A stretch of DNA of 64,000 bases, from NCBI GenBank assembly GCA_963691655.1, contig OY829326.1:71169235-71233234 (forward strand), written 5' to 3'. The DNA comes from Toxonevra muliebris (taxonomy: Eukaryota; Arthropoda; Insecta; Diptera; Pallopteridae). This document shows, in pieces, positions 35,096 through 46,850 of the stretch. The translations under genes were made by a program, and so were the position numbers. Positions within the stretch are counted from its first letter, which is position 1, and every line of letters starts with the position of its first letter. The notes under the pieces are model-generated. The model was not told the origin of the DNA and ran no database searches. It was given only the letters and a program-made list of their open reading frames with translations.

Positions 35096-35667
35096 TGACT
35101 AACTACCGATAGTTAAAATCACTCGATAGTTGCCATTACTAGTGGAAATAGAAATCAGTGTTGCAAAATGCAGGTATTTGGTACTTTTTCAGTACCTTTT
35201 AGGAAAAGGGTCATATCAGTTAGCGTCATGTTGCTCTCGCATCCACAATTGAGAATATTGTCATTTTACTTTTTGAATGTAATTTTAATATGAAGCGGAT
35301 TCTTATAAGCTCGTAAAAGCTTCGTAAACTCGTAAAGTGTGTAAACTTGTGAAAATTTAAATGAAATTTGTCAGTAAGTTTACGTGCTTATACAGTATAC
35401 AAGGCTTACGGAGTATTTGCAAGTTTATAGGCGGATTATCAATTTAATAGTTTTAATATAAATTTAACACAAATCATATCAATCTGAAATGTTTTACCGT
35501 AAAATGAATGTATTTGTTTTTATATTAAGAACTTCATTACAAAGATTTAAATTTTACATTGCACTGTTTTCTGAGTGTTAAAGTTATATGCCCTACCAAC
35601 CATTTTACATCCAGCAAAGTTCGTTCAGCTTACAACCCCAAGTTTTAATTTCCAACCATACGCATAA
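35096..35667. other. Spacer between two MITE copies
   Basis: CAGTGTTGCAAAATGCAGG near 35159 resembles a hAT-type left end, but no partner end was found. No exon is supported. Confidence 0.4.
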
Positions 35668-35848
35668 GCGCCTGGTTATATTGGTGCTCGGTGTTCAACG
35701 AACACAAAACATTTTCTCCCATGCTCGGTCAAGGTGGTTACATTCAGCTCGTTGCAGAGTTGTTTTTTGTCAAAATATACTCTTTTGTTTAATATTATTT
35801 TATATGTAATGATACTGTTTTGTAAAATAACTCATTGCCACCCTGAAT
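35668..35848. mobile_element. GGTTATATTGG MITE, copy 2 (truncated)
   Basis: It is nearly identical to the first 180 bases of the copy at 34781 and stops after CATTGCCACCCTGAAT. TAA precedes the left end. The right half and its inverted repeat are missing. Confidence 0.85.
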
Positions 35849-37684
35849 ACTTGCTTCTGATTTTTGTCTGATTACACAGCGCAACAAATTATTTGTTTAC
35901 CCATGATAGTATTATTCACGCTTAGATCTTGTAGAAATGATTTCGAGTGACTTTATTTCTAATGAAATGAATACAAAAATTAATACAATAATTTTGGTGA
36001 AAATATCAACTGATTTTTAGTCGCAAATGATTGCATTCTTTTACAGTCATTGAAGAAAAATCTCAGAATTATGGAGATCTGCTCAGACATTTAAACTTTT
36101 TTTAAATTCACAAAAATAAACGAATTCAAAAGAAAAAAAATGTCTGGAAATATTGCAGTTGCTCTGTGCACCAGAATTCAACAATTTTCTATTTAATTTC
36201 TTTTACCAGAACTGTTTTTAGCCATATGAAAGAACTGTTAGTTCCCATTTAAGGGCCGGTTAAGCACTAATCCGAACTTTAACTGACGGTTAGTAGTAGT
36301 AGTTAGTTTTAATTAGTGCTTAACTGAATATTGAGAAAACATCCCTAAAAGTGTAAATAAAAAAAAATATTCCTAGAAATAAATAAAAAACAAAATGCTA
36401 GGCGTTCCATTCGCACATGTTTTATGTTATATTGTACATATGTATGTAAGCACCGCAGGCTACACAGCTGCTGACTGGTTTCATAAATGGAATAGCAGTA
36501 ACCATAACAATTCTCAAACATGACTCAGAAAAACATTAAAACTCACAATAAAAAATGGCATGAAGATTTTGACCATCGGTGAAAAGAACTAAGATTTTAT
36601 CTTTCAAGTCAGTGACGGCAGCGTTAAATAAATACGAAATCTGTAAATACATATAAAACAAATTAATGGGCTTCTAGTCTCCACTGGAGGAGTGATTTAA
36701 CACTCAAAAGGGACACCTTTGCGGGTGGCGCTGAATTCAACTCAAGATTTCCTTCATATATAAGTTTACTTATCGCAAAATTATTTGACGTATAAAACGT
36801 GTAAAATAATTTTTTATGAATGAAATGCCGCCACTGCTTTAAAATCACTTTGGCTATTAGCCATCAAACTCCGGCGTCAAGGTCCTTGAACGACACGAAC
36901 ATAAACATGACGGTGAATGACACGACAAAGAAATTATTGAATTGTAGGGGGTTTCCTTTAATTTATGGACACTGCAAAGAGTTCATTAATTATAATGCCA
37001 AAAAATAGTAAGGCACCAAAAGTAAATTTATATCGTCATGGTGAAATTTTTTTACTTATTAAAGAATAGTATTAGTATTTTTTTTAAATCAGGTAGCAGA
37101 AGGCAGCTTTCTTAATGAAATTAAATTGAGACTTTCGTTCAACTCAATACAGTACACTCAATGTCAGGATGCAATGCGTAAAGCAAGTTGGTGTGGGTGC
37201 ATACACACTTGAGTGAGCATAAAAGTATGAGTTTTCTAAAAAAAATAGCTATACTTTGGTAGTAGGCTCTTGTAACGCCATACTTTCACGCAGCCGATCA
37301 TCGATCTTGACGGCTTTAAATAGTATTGCCAACCGCCTCTGAAATGCTTGTACTGCCGCAAGTTAGTATAACAGGTGGCGTTGGGAGCCAAAGTGTATTC
37401 TTCTTTTTTTCTTCGCAGGGAACGTTGGCTGCCAAACGCCTGTGTTAAGGTGGAGTTACATACCACGCGTCAACGCTTGATTTTTGTTCCACTTTTACTT
37501 TTTATTATTTGTATTTTTATACATTTTAACTTTAGAGAACTATATATGACTAGAAAAACTCTGAACAAACAGCTGATCAACTGTCATGACATTCAAAAAG
37601 CGTAAAAAAATTGAAAATTGCTTAACTTTTCGCGTCATTCGCTTTTAATGCATCATCCATTTTTGTCATGTAACTTACTTCATG
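35849..37684. other. Non-coding stretch with a small palindrome
   Basis: No gene is supported. A palindrome at about 36257-36328 has arms CGGTTAAGCACTAAT and ATTAGTGCTTAACTG. Short frames here carry no domain that I recognise. Confidence 0.45.
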
Positions 37685-37990
37685 GACGACCTCGGTGGTC
37701 AAGTGGTAGTGTAGTGCGACTTTCACCTAGAAGGTTCAGGTTCGATTCCTGTCTTCGTGTGGTGGTTAATTTTCATAACTATCTTATATTCATTATCAAT
37801 ATGAAGTGTATTGGAATTATAAGAAAGTGTACAAGTGCACATCTTGGTAGGTAATGGCAAAACCAACAAGGTGATAAAAAACTACCACGCCGCCGTTTAA
37901 CTATAGGTTCAACTATGTGGTGTCACAATAGGCCGTTCAGGACTAAGTGTGTCTTTAGACAGCCACTCCAATCTAAACTAACTCACTTCA
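37685..37990 (+). mobile_element. tRNA-Glu-derived SINE
   Basis: The head (37685-37760) has a box-A-like TGGTCAAGTGG and a perfect box B GGTTCGATTCC. The stretch CTTTCACCTAGAAGG equals the anticodon-loop/variable region of tRNA-Glu (anticodon TTC). The acceptor and anticodon stems do not pair, so it is not a functional tRNA. A tRNA-unrelated body follows, with GTGTCACAATAGGCCGTTCA and an AGCCACTCCAATCTAAACTA end. Parts of this body recur at 11183-11249, 27231-27310 and 38554-38597. Confidence 0.75.
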
Positions 37991-38553
37991 AACAAATATA
38001 CTGATTTATCTTGTTTGACAGATGCGCAGAAAGCGTAGATGCGTGATTTTGACATTTGACATTCGTTGCAACAACAAAGCAGTTTGTTGTTGTAATATTT
38101 CTTTTAACTTGTTGTGCTGCCACCGCTTCTTACAATGCTTTCATGGATAAGGTCAAAGCAGTCAGGACCATAGAATTCAAAAGATTTAAGTAGGTATCGA
38201 GAATTCATTCGAACGTATGGAGATTAACTACATACAATACTAACGGAGACGCTGAAGAAAACTCTCTCAATTTCATCTCCCCTTTATCTGATCTTTACAT
38301 TTTTTGATCGTCTGTTTCTGCATGTTCAGCCACCGTTTCTCGAGTAGTATGCATTCCTCGTTAGAACGTTTGCTCCTATTCACTCAACATATTATTCACA
38401 GACTTGAGGAAACTTAAGGAAATTTGCTAATTTTGAATCGAAAAGGGTTGTCTAAAACAACATTTACCAAGAAAAATGTCCTAAGTTTACAATCGTTTAC
38501 TAACACGAAACGAAGTCAACCAGGGAATTTTGATCGGAAAACTTTGACAAACG
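37991..38553. other. Spacer, nothing recognised
   Basis: No coding or structural feature could be supported. Confidence 0.4.
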
Positions 38554-38597
38554 AATAGGTTAGGTTAAATGGTTCTTTATCAGGAGACACTTGGTCT
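38554..38597 (-). repeat. SINE 3'-end fragment
   Basis: On the minus strand, CCAAGTGTCTCCTGATAA then ACCATTTAACCTAACCTA parallels the 3' end of the SINE at 37950-37985. It is short and therefore less certain. Confidence 0.4.
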
Positions 38598-38600
38598 ACT

Positions 38601-39099
38601 GCTTAATTGCATCGTACTTAATTGATTTCCCCGCTTAATTGACCTTAAGTTTTAACAATATTACGCTCCCACAAGAAATTAATTTCCCGGTTATTTGCAC
38701 AGAAAGTTTAGGCCATTTAGTTAAATCAATACAAAAAATCCCGCTTAATTGTCGCCCAAAAAATTGCATCACTTTAAAAATGTTCAACGAAACTTTATAG
38801 GGCAGCATAGCTGTTTTGACTCTATTTGCAAGTTTTGCGAACACACAGTATAACATAGATTTATTTATTTTAAGAATGAGCGAAAGCAAGCACAAAGCAC
38901 TTTCAGTAAAAGAAAAGCTTAAACTAGTTGCTGAAAAAAAAACTTCCAACAAAGAGTACACTTTTTTTTATTGAACATATGTTCAATTAAGCGGAATTTT
39001 TTTTATTGAGCAACTGTTCAATGGGGTTTCGTTGAGTTTCCCGGTTAATTGAACAATAGTGTGAGCATTTTTGCCTGTGTAATTAAGCGGAGATCACTG
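38601..39099 (+). mobile_element. pogo/Tigger-like element, internally deleted
   Basis: The right end, read inward, is CAGTGATCTCCGCTTAATTA, preceded outside by TA. The left end CTGCTTAATTGCATCG is a shortened counterpart, also next to TA. A plus-strand frame inside starts MSESKHKALSVKEKLKLV and ends about 30 residues later. That resembles the N-terminal CENP-B-type helix-turn-helix of pogo transposases. The catalytic domain is absent. CGCTTAATT and TTAATTGA motifs recur near both ends. Confidence 0.7.
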
Positions 39100-39104
39100 T
39101 ATTC

Positions 39105-39889
39105 AAAAAGTCTGTTGTGGATAGGAAATTCAGCATATGACTAGCACATCTAAAATGCTTTGGAAGCTTACTTATTTGAAGAAACTCAACATTTTCCTCT
39201 ATGTCTTGGACAATTGATTCCTCTTTACTTCCGCTTTCTATTCCTATATCCAAGGCATTTTCTAATTCATAGAAAGCATTAAAAAATAAGATGTAACATA
39301 TCGCTAGTTTACTAGAAGATTTACTTTTACCTGATATACCATATTCTTTGAATGCCTTACAAAAGCTAGATCCGTTGCCGGTTATAGTGAGCTCAATTTT
39401 GTTGATGTTCAGCCCAAACTCCTGATGTGTGCTTTCAATTATTTTTGTATTTTTTCAAACGTATGGCTAAACCGACGGCACGCCAAAACTGCGGATTTTC
39501 TTTGCAAAGTGTCTTCGTTTATCCAGTGGCAGGTGTTCCCAAAGAAAATCCTCTTTCCAGCGGACAAAATATTGGCCAGCAATTTCCGAATGGTAGACAC
39601 CAATTGAAAATGCTTTTCCTTTAAGTGCCCTGTTTCTTAATTTTAAACTTGCTTCTCTAAACAGGTTTATGAAAGATAGGTTGTCAATCACTCTTAAGGT
39701 GGTGCATGTGCTTGCAAGAAAAGACAGCACTTTGTCTTCAAAAGATGTGGTCAGTTTGGAATTGTTTTGGTTTTTCTTTTCTGCTCCTGGTACGTAGCAT
39801 ATTTTTAGGGATATTTGTTTCGTACGTGGTTTATAAAATTTGAGCTTACGCCTAGAGAGCCTTTTATATTGGCATAACATAGTATACAT
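39105..39889 (-). pseudogene. hAT transposase remnant
   Basis: Minus-strand frames spell a hAT-like order. First comes LSFLASTCTTLRVIDNLSFI, then FREASLKLRNRA, a region ending LPLDKRRHFAKKIRSFGVPSV, a gap, then NINKIELTITGNGSSFCKAF and KLPKHFRCASHMLNFLSTTD near 39105. The last motif is the hAT block containing the conserved Cys/His pair (RCASHxLNL). At least two frameshifts separate the parts. The sequence ends where the pogo-like element begins. Confidence 0.78.
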
Positions 39890-39899
39890 TGCGCCGCTA

Positions 39900-40966
39900 C
39901 ACTTTCCAATTTCCTTAAATAAGGAGTCTCATCTCTCTAACAATTTATGAAATTGAAGTAATAGTGATGGTGGTATTGGAGGAGGAGGAGACAATGGCAG
40001 TAATGACGATGGTGATGCCATTGATAGTTTTTTTTGATTGAGTTTTTAATGAGTTTTTCTCTTGAAAACAAAAATAAATTTATTGCGCGTACAATAATTA
40101 ATTTATAAGTTTATATTACCACCTATGATTTTCTCCAAAAAATTTTCTATTTGCTCTGATGATGCCTCAGATGTTAATTAATTGTTTGATTAAAAAGAAA
40201 AAAATTAATACAAATTTTTTGCGAATATTTGAATATGTATGTTATTTCTCTTGCAATTAGTGGTTTCCTTCACAAGAAATTCAACTTTGTGGATTTTATA
40301 TGTTCCAAGTATTTGATGGACTTTATTATATAGTGTATAGTGACTATTCTGAAAGCGAATCACTCTAGGGCCCCACTTTTGTCTTTTCTGCCCTGTAAAT
40401 GAAAAAAAAAAATTAATAAATTAATTAATAAAATATGATTTTAATAAATAAAGAAATGTTTTAAAATAATATTTTCGTACCTATGTATACTTAGCAGTGA
40501 GATTCCGCAGTTTCATCTTCACTTCTGCACTCGTCACCACCAAGCCACAAATTGCAGAGCAATTTCGTCCATTTTATGTCCGTATTTTCTTTTTCCATTG
40601 AATATTTCTTTTTTCCAAATAAATAATTTAAATTTTTATGGTAGGTATTTTTTATTTATTTTTTTAGTAGACTATGAAAATTAAATCTAGAGGTTAATTT
40701 TCAAAGTCATGACTTAAGTTCATGTCAATTTCGTTATTTGAAGTTATATATAAACAGGCTAATGAACAAATGTAGTCATCACAACAACAATGTATATAGA
40801 GACGGGCAAATCAGACGGCCGTTTCGGAATCCGCCACAATTCCTCATCAGCGATGTTAATGATAGTTCTTAACCTTTCAATATCCTATATAAGCTACTAA
40901 TATTTGAAATCATAATCCAGAATTACAGATTTTGATTCGATTTGATCTTCACTGAATAGAGATATT
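39900..40966. other. Non-coding AT-rich stretch
   Basis: A GGAGGAGGAG/GATGGTGATG triplet tract lies at about 39967-40020. No exon could be supported. Confidence 0.45.
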
Positions 40967-41714
40967 GGGTGCATTCATAAGGTACAGCTGTTGCGCAACT
41001 GTAGCGTCTGTGTCTTCTGAATGGGTTGTTGTGAATTTCCGCTCCGTGGAGCTGTTGGCATTTCGACGCCATTTTTTTCATCATATTATATTTCTGCTCT
41101 TTCGGGCCAACATGTTGTCTCAAAAGATCTGAGCCGTCTATTTTTATTTATCGGCGGTTTGGCGATTTTTAGGGGGCAGCTGGTAACCGATATTTTCTTT
41201 TGTTTCGGCAGCTGATATAAAAATACTCGAATATAATATTTTAAACAATCCTATTATAAGCAAATTTATCTGTTTAATGTTATTCAATTCATATAATGAA
41301 GTTTGTCGTTCATTTATACAGTGAGTACGGCTTAGCCGATAAATCACGGTCGGTAGCAAGTAAAAACAAAGCGGCGGCGCGAAGTTGACAGTAAGCCGCA
41401 CGGCGCAGGTTTCTGGCTTATAGTTAAAAAAAAAATATATAAGAAAATATACATGATGTCTGCCGAAGATACAGTTTCAATTCAATATACAATTAGCGAG
41501 TCTATTTAATAATAGATATCTTATATTATTTTTGTCTTTGATAAAATTAAAATTTTTTCACTTTTTTTTGTTTCTCAAAAAATAAAACAGCTGTTTCTCA
41601 AAAATTTGTCAAATGATCCATCATTCCATTCAGAAGACACCAAATGTATATACGAAGCAGAAGCGAATTTAATCTCAACATGTTGAGCCTCCGGTGTATC
41701 TTCTGAATGCAACC
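40967..41714. mobile_element. MITE-like element with GGTTGCATTCAGAAG ends
   Basis: The left end GGGTGCATTCATAAGGTACA and the inverted right end GGTTGCATTCAGAAGATACA are flanked by ATT on both sides (40964-40966, 41715-41717). Internal copies of the end motif occur at 41013-41030 (GTGTCTTCTGAATGGGTTG) and about 41632 (ATTCAGAAGACACC). A related partial copy is at 42812-42932. The superfamily is uncertain. Confidence 0.6.
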
Positions 41715-41739
41715 ATTGAAAGAAACTACCGTTCTATGG

Positions 41740-42384
41740 TGCGGGGATTCGGGGAATGAGATATTTTTTGCGGGGAATTTGAAGTCGTTTAGCTTTTAGT
41801 AATTAAAGTCTGTAGAATATTTTTGTCAAATTTTATGTAATGTAAAATTTCATATTTTGGGTCTTAAAATCTTCATCTTTTCTTAAGCAGGCTCTGCAAT
41901 TTATTGGTATGGAGAAATCAATTTTTAAAAAAGTGTGCCATTTGAAAGTATTTTGTAAAAATTTCAGAGAACGGAGAGTGCTTTTGTAAATATAGGCGAT
42001 TATAGCGGTGAGTGTCAGTCAGGCCAAAACAGTCGCGCGGCTCTTCGACTTCCTTTTCGGTCGTTCGGAAAGGCTTAGCTATGCCTTTGTCCAGCTTCTC
42101 CTGATTAACTCTTAATCATTGCTGACTAATCTGTAAACTTACAAATTACGGTCAGCCATCATAAAGAAGATGAAGTATATTTTATATGTTAAAAACCGAT
42201 AGTCAAAACTTTGAATCCGTTTTTTCTAAAAACAAACTTTTTGCCATTTTTTATTTGCGTTAAATGGAAAGTGCTTGTAGCGCTGTTATAATATGAAATT
42301 ATACCAATGCGAGGAATTCGGTCGAAAATCGGGGAATTTCTCGAGGGTTATCGAGGACAAAGAAAAAATGAGTTGGCATCCCTG
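41740..42384 (-). mobile_element. hAT element, copy A (one end lost)
   Basis: Read on the minus strand it starts CAGGGATGCCAACTCATTTT at 42384 and is collinear with copy B (47085-47928) up to about 41740, where the other end is missing. Shared internal blocks include AAATTCCCCGATTTTCGA and TAATTGCTTAGTAG-like/TTTAGCTTTTAGTAATTAAA segments. No transposase is legible. Confidence 0.8.
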
Positions 42385-42495
42385 TTTGGTGATCGTGCCG
42401 ATCAAATTTTACTCTCTTGCTATCTCTCTCAATTTTTCACTTTATATTGAAGTAACAACAACTCGTGCCCATGATGTGATCGTCTGCATAACAAC

Positions 42496-42791
42496 AAGTG
42501 TGGCCAACTCAGCGCTTTTCCCGCTGATTTTAGTGCTTTTTAAAAATTAAAACGCGGAAAAAAAGTGATTTAGCGCTTAGTGTGTTTTTTTAATTTAAAA
42601 TATCTTCGAAAAATCGAAGAAATTTTCATTGACTAGAAGTATCAGATGTGTACCTTTGTTAGAGAAAAAGTTTAAATGTATTGAGTTTTCTCGCATTTTT
42701 ATAAGAAAAAAAATTTAACGCTTTTTTTAAGAAAATACGCGTTTTATTCTTCATTTTAGCGGATTTTGAAAAACAAAAGTTGGCCACACTG
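42496..42791. mobile_element. hAT MITE with perfect 8-bp TSD ATAACAAC
   Basis: The left end is AAGTGTGGCCAACTC and the inverted right end is CAGTGTGGCCAACTTT, so the left terminal C has changed to A. ATAACAAC is present on both sides (42488-42495 and 42792-42799). The 296-bp element is non-coding, with AGCGCTTTT and AACGCTTTT motifs inside. Confidence 0.9.
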
Positions 42792-42811
42792 ATAACAACG
42801 CACTAACATGT

Positions 42812-42932
42812 TGTTTCCCAAAAATTGGGCAGACGATGCATCATGCTATTCAGAAGACACAACAGTTTAAAAACAACTGTTGGCAATTTAGAAACAACAG
42901 TTTAAAATTTTGTGTATCTTCTGAACGCAACC
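42812..42932. repeat. Partial copy of the GGTTGCATTCAGAAG element
   Basis: The stretch CCAAAAATTGGGC...ATGCATCATGCTATTC, then AGAAGACACA, parallels 41605-41645. The end TGTATCTTCTGAACGCAACC parallels 41695-41714. An internal AACAACTGTTGGCAATTTAG stretch separates inverted AACAGTTTAAA motifs. Confidence 0.6.
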
Positions 42933-44622
42933 ACTGTTTTTATTGCAAAATTTTTTGGAAAATCAAAAATTTCACAATCACAATTATCCTGATTGGTATA
43001 GACTTTATGGGATCTTGGGGATTTGATGAGTATGGAAACTAGGCGGAGTAATATGCCAATCTCGCCCATTTTTCGTTTTCTTTTGATTTATACAAACTAT
43101 TTTGCATGCGAAAAATTTCAGCCTCGCGAAAACTCAATTCTGTATATAGCTTAATACGTCTATATATTCGAGACTTTGCACATGCTAGCTTAATTTGAGC
43201 ATTGTTAGACAGCGAGCATGACTGCTTCGTGCTCAAATTGCTCCGATTTTGATAGCTTTCCTCTTATATTGTAATAAAAGCAATTCCTTTTTAATAATCT
43301 TAACACCTAGAATTGAATGTCAAACTTAGCAAACAGTTTTCCTTAAACCCAAACTCCACAACACGCGTTAAACGCTTTCAGCGCATTAAGTATTTTCAAC
43401 TTTTGGTAAGTGGTAAGTTTCACAGGCACAACGTCACTTTATTTAAAGTATTTATAGTTTGACAGCCACTTTAATTACATAATAGGTGTATAAATAGGTC
43501 AGTTCCCGTACTACAACGCGGGTGAACGCGTTCGCCCAAAACAGCCTAGAAACAGTGTTGCCAGAAAAAATCGTCAAAATTGTAAGGAAAAATCGTAATT
43601 TTCACAAAAAAATCGTCATGAGAGAAAAACTCAAATTTATTTTCTTTAAATATGTTTGCATTCATTTATATTATAATATCTCTTCAAGAGTATTATTGTT
43701 TGAACGATTTCTGCACTTAGTTTTATTTAAATTGACTTTTATATAATATTCTTTCAATCAATTTAAAAAAAAATATTAGCAATGGAAATACTTTTGCTGC
43801 AAATTTATTCACCTTATCAAGAATTGTCTCAAAATCTACATATCGTAGCTCCCTAAAATCAATATCTAGTTGCTGAAAGTATTTTTGTCCCCTAAAATGT
43901 GACATTAAACTTTGTAATGAATTGACTTTTTTTGAAATTAGTTTTCTTAGCTAAAGAAAACTTAATTTTTTCAATGCAGCATTATTAAAATCAAATCGTT
44001 TTGTATTTGATTACACAACTCAAAATTAAAAAGTGCAATTATTTACAGATTCAGAAAACAGACTTTCAGATACTTTTTAACACTTTAAGAGTTTTCATCA
44101 AAACGTGAAAAAACCTTGTAAACCGCGTAAACATATTGTCAAATTTCATATAAATTTTGACAAGTTTGCACATGCGGTTTATGAGGCTTACAAAGACTTT
44201 TCTTTGGCGTTAATGCCAAGGTAAATATCTTTACTTTCCAAAAATATTGTTTTGTCTCTGAAATCAAACTACCTAAAAAAGTATTGAAATATGTGCATAA
44301 TGGTGAAGAAAGTTTTTTTAATGATCATCACTAAGCTCTGACTTGCCATTAAACGTATAAAATAGCAGAAGAGATTTTACAACAAAAAATTTGTTGTAGT
44401 TGTTTTTTGATCTAAAAATCGTAATTTTTAAGTACGGGAAGCGTTTTAGAGAGTAGGCATTTTTCAATAAGATTCAACAGGTTGTGATTATACAAACAAA
44501 CTATTTTTTTTCGCTTCAAAAGTCGAATTTCGCACCTGAAAAAGAAGTTTTGTGAAGAAGTTTAATAACCTTCTTTCATTTGAAGAAATCGGGTGCTCCA
44601 AGCGAAGACACTAGTATACGAT
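42933..44622. other. Non-coding AT-rich stretch
   Basis: CAGTGTTGCCAGAAAAAATC at 43553 looks like a hAT terminus, but no inverted partner was seen. TTCCCGTACT (43503) and AGTACGGGAA (44437) form a distant inverted pair. No exon is supported. Confidence 0.4.
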
Positions 44623-45174
44623 GATTTAATGATGCGTACACACGAGAGTGAATTTCAGGCAAAAAAAAAATCATGTAGAACTTCGCCATACAAAACAAAA
44701 ACTGTCAAATGAAATTCTCCATTTCAGACGGATTTCAACGAAATACACTTGAGTTGCCGAAAGTAACTAGCTACCCTCAAACACAAAAAAAAAACAGAGG
44801 AAAATTTAAGATCTATTATATTTGTTTAAACATTTGGGATTTTGTTTTCATAATAGCTGCTGTTGTAATATTTATTAAGTGAAAAAAATAAAATAGTGGA
44901 GTCGGAGAGTAACTCATTGCTGTTGCCCAATTATGCATAATTGTTGTATAAATTCTTGGTGTCCAAATCAAGCTGAAAGGCAACATTTTTATTTATTTTT
45001 ATTTACACTCAAATTCTTCTTCTTCTCCGAACTTATAATTAATCTCAAAAAAATGTATGTAAAAACTTATAATCTGTCAAAAAACGAATTTATATTCCTT
45101 TTTTGACGCGTATCTACCTAAATTTGAAATTCAGAATTTCGACGAAATTCTCTCTCGTGTGCCCGCACTATAAA
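44623..45174. mobile_element. CACGAGAG MITE, complete copy
   Basis: The left end contains ATGCGTACACACGAGAGTGA and the inverted right end contains AGTGCGGGCACACGAGAGAG; both continue into GAATTTC. The right half (45015-45174) matches fragments at 17463-17572 and 61656-61792. A TTCTTCTTCTCCGAACTTAT block precedes the conserved part. It is about 550 bp without coding. The target duplication is not clear. Confidence 0.7.
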
Positions 45175-45277
45175 ACATGACATAAAAACATAACTCTTCG
45201 TAATTGGTATCTAAAAATATATCAAAAATTAATACTCAAATGTTGTACTAAGAGCCTGTTCCAAATGATATCAAAGT

Positions 45278-45773
45278 CACGGTTGCCACTTTGGTACAAT
45301 TCTACCAAAACTGGTAAAATTTTTTTCCACTTTTCTGCACTTGGTACATTGGTACATGTTTATAAAATTTGGAACATTCTGTGGGCAAAGTTAGCTTTCA
45401 TAGTAATCAAGAATTGTAAACATATTTTCAAAATATTTACTTAACAAATTCGAAAATTTATCAGACTTATTCAGAGTAATTTTTTGGCAAAAAGTAAGTT
45501 CTATTAAAAATGCAGTAGATGAAATGTGGTTTGAAGAATTGACTAAATTTATATTCATGTTAATGAGCCTTCCTCATAGCTCAGCTAATACAAAAAAAAG
45601 AAGCAATGAAGGAATAAATTAGAATTCAATACTCTTATTAATATAAAGTTATATAATAAACTGACAAAAAGTTTTTAATAAATTTATTTATTCTATATGA
45701 AACATTTTTCCCCAATTTGGTACATTTTTTTGTAAATATTGGTACAAAACAAAATGAGTAAGTGGCAACCGTG
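45278..45773. mobile_element. hAT-type MITE (CACGGTTGCCACTT ends)
   Basis: Both ends read CACGGTTGCCACTT inward. The flanks are ATCAAAGT (45270-45277) and ATCAAAGA (45774-45781), 7 of 8 identical. Sub-terminal TTGGTACA motifs occur on both sides. The 496-bp element is non-coding and lies about 0.9 kb upstream of the CycA start codon. Confidence 0.85.
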
Positions 45774-46637
45774 ATCAAAGAAAATATTCATACACTTGAA
45801 TAAAATAAGCATTTTTACGCACAATTACAACCCTGTGTGTCACAAATACCATAGTTCAATTCAGCCGAATCTACAATAACTTTGCTGTCAATATTGTTGT
45901 TGTGGTTGTTGAAATCGTTGGTGTTTTCGTGAGCTCGGCTTTGCGCACAAATTCAAATATCGAAGCGAGCGCAAACAAGCGAGTCGTCACAAGTAAAATT
46001 CTACAAAAAGTGCGGATAATTTGATTGTTCAAATTTACTTTTAGCAATTAGAAGTAAATAATAGCAGAAAAAGCTATAAAAGATGTTGCAATTTTAGCGA
46101 ATAATTAAAATAAATAGTTTGTGTGTGTGACGTAAAGAAAATTTTAATAGAAATATTGAAATTAAGCAATTATTTAAAAAAAAAAAATATCTGTATGCGC
46201 ATATGTGTGTGACGGGGACGAGGATATTTTATGATAAAATACAACAAATAACATAGCTGTAGTCGCAGCAGCAGTAGCGGAAGAAACAACGAAAGAAGCA
46301 TTAAAGAAGAGTGCGCGAAGCGCTAACTTGCATACATATATATAGAGCAAGCACAAGGGAGACGAAAAGAAATCAACCACCATTTTCAAAAGTCACAATT
46401 TTTTCAACTATATAATATCTTCCTCGATTTTCTATCTGCCACTGCCGCTGAATAAAAACAAATATAAAGTAAGAAACCCAAAGTTTTAAAAGTCAACTCC
46501 AGACAACGTCGGTGAAGAAATATAAATAAATTGAAAATTTTCTATTTTATAGAAATTTTTTGAGGGCAAATAAAAAACCCATAGAAATCTTATCATCCAT
46601 ACCAAAAACTCAGCACCAAGAGTATAAACGCAAAAGA
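45774..46637 (+). promoter_or_regulatory. CycA: Presumed CycA promoter and 5' UTR
   Basis: This is the only stretch between the last upstream MITE and the CycA start codon. It is less repetitive than its surroundings and has an unusually CG-containing patch at 45930-45990. No TATA box, initiator or DREF-type TATCGATA site could be fixed, so the transcription start is unknown. The assignment rests on position alone. Confidence 0.4.
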
Positions 46638-46850
46638 ATGGCCACTTTTAAAATTTTTCAAGACTCAGAGAAAGAAAATCCTCATGTTCCACTCAAAGAG
46701 AAAACCTTATCCTCCAAGCCGAATACATTACAACCATCTCTAGATGGAGGAGGAGTTTTTAAGGACAAACAACAGCATGGGCGCTCCAATTTCGCAGTGC
46801 TCAATAACAATACAATCAACCCACAACGCGTTGGTGGTCCCAGTAAAGTG
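46638..46850 (+). CDS. CycA: CycA coding exon 1
   Basis: The exon has 71 codons, phase 0 at its end, and the donor is GTG|GTAAGT. It carries the KEN box and the FAVLN motif. Confidence 0.93.

Noticed and set aside
34808..35809. Two similar short open frames at 34808 and 35588 as a gene family
   Set aside because: They are the same frame in two copies of one MITE.
37685..37760. Functional tRNA-Glu gene
   Set aside because: Box B and the anticodon-loop region match, but the acceptor and anticodon stems cannot pair, and a SINE body follows.
43553..44446. hAT element starting CAGTGTTGCCAG
   Set aside because: No inverted partner end or 8-bp duplication could be located.
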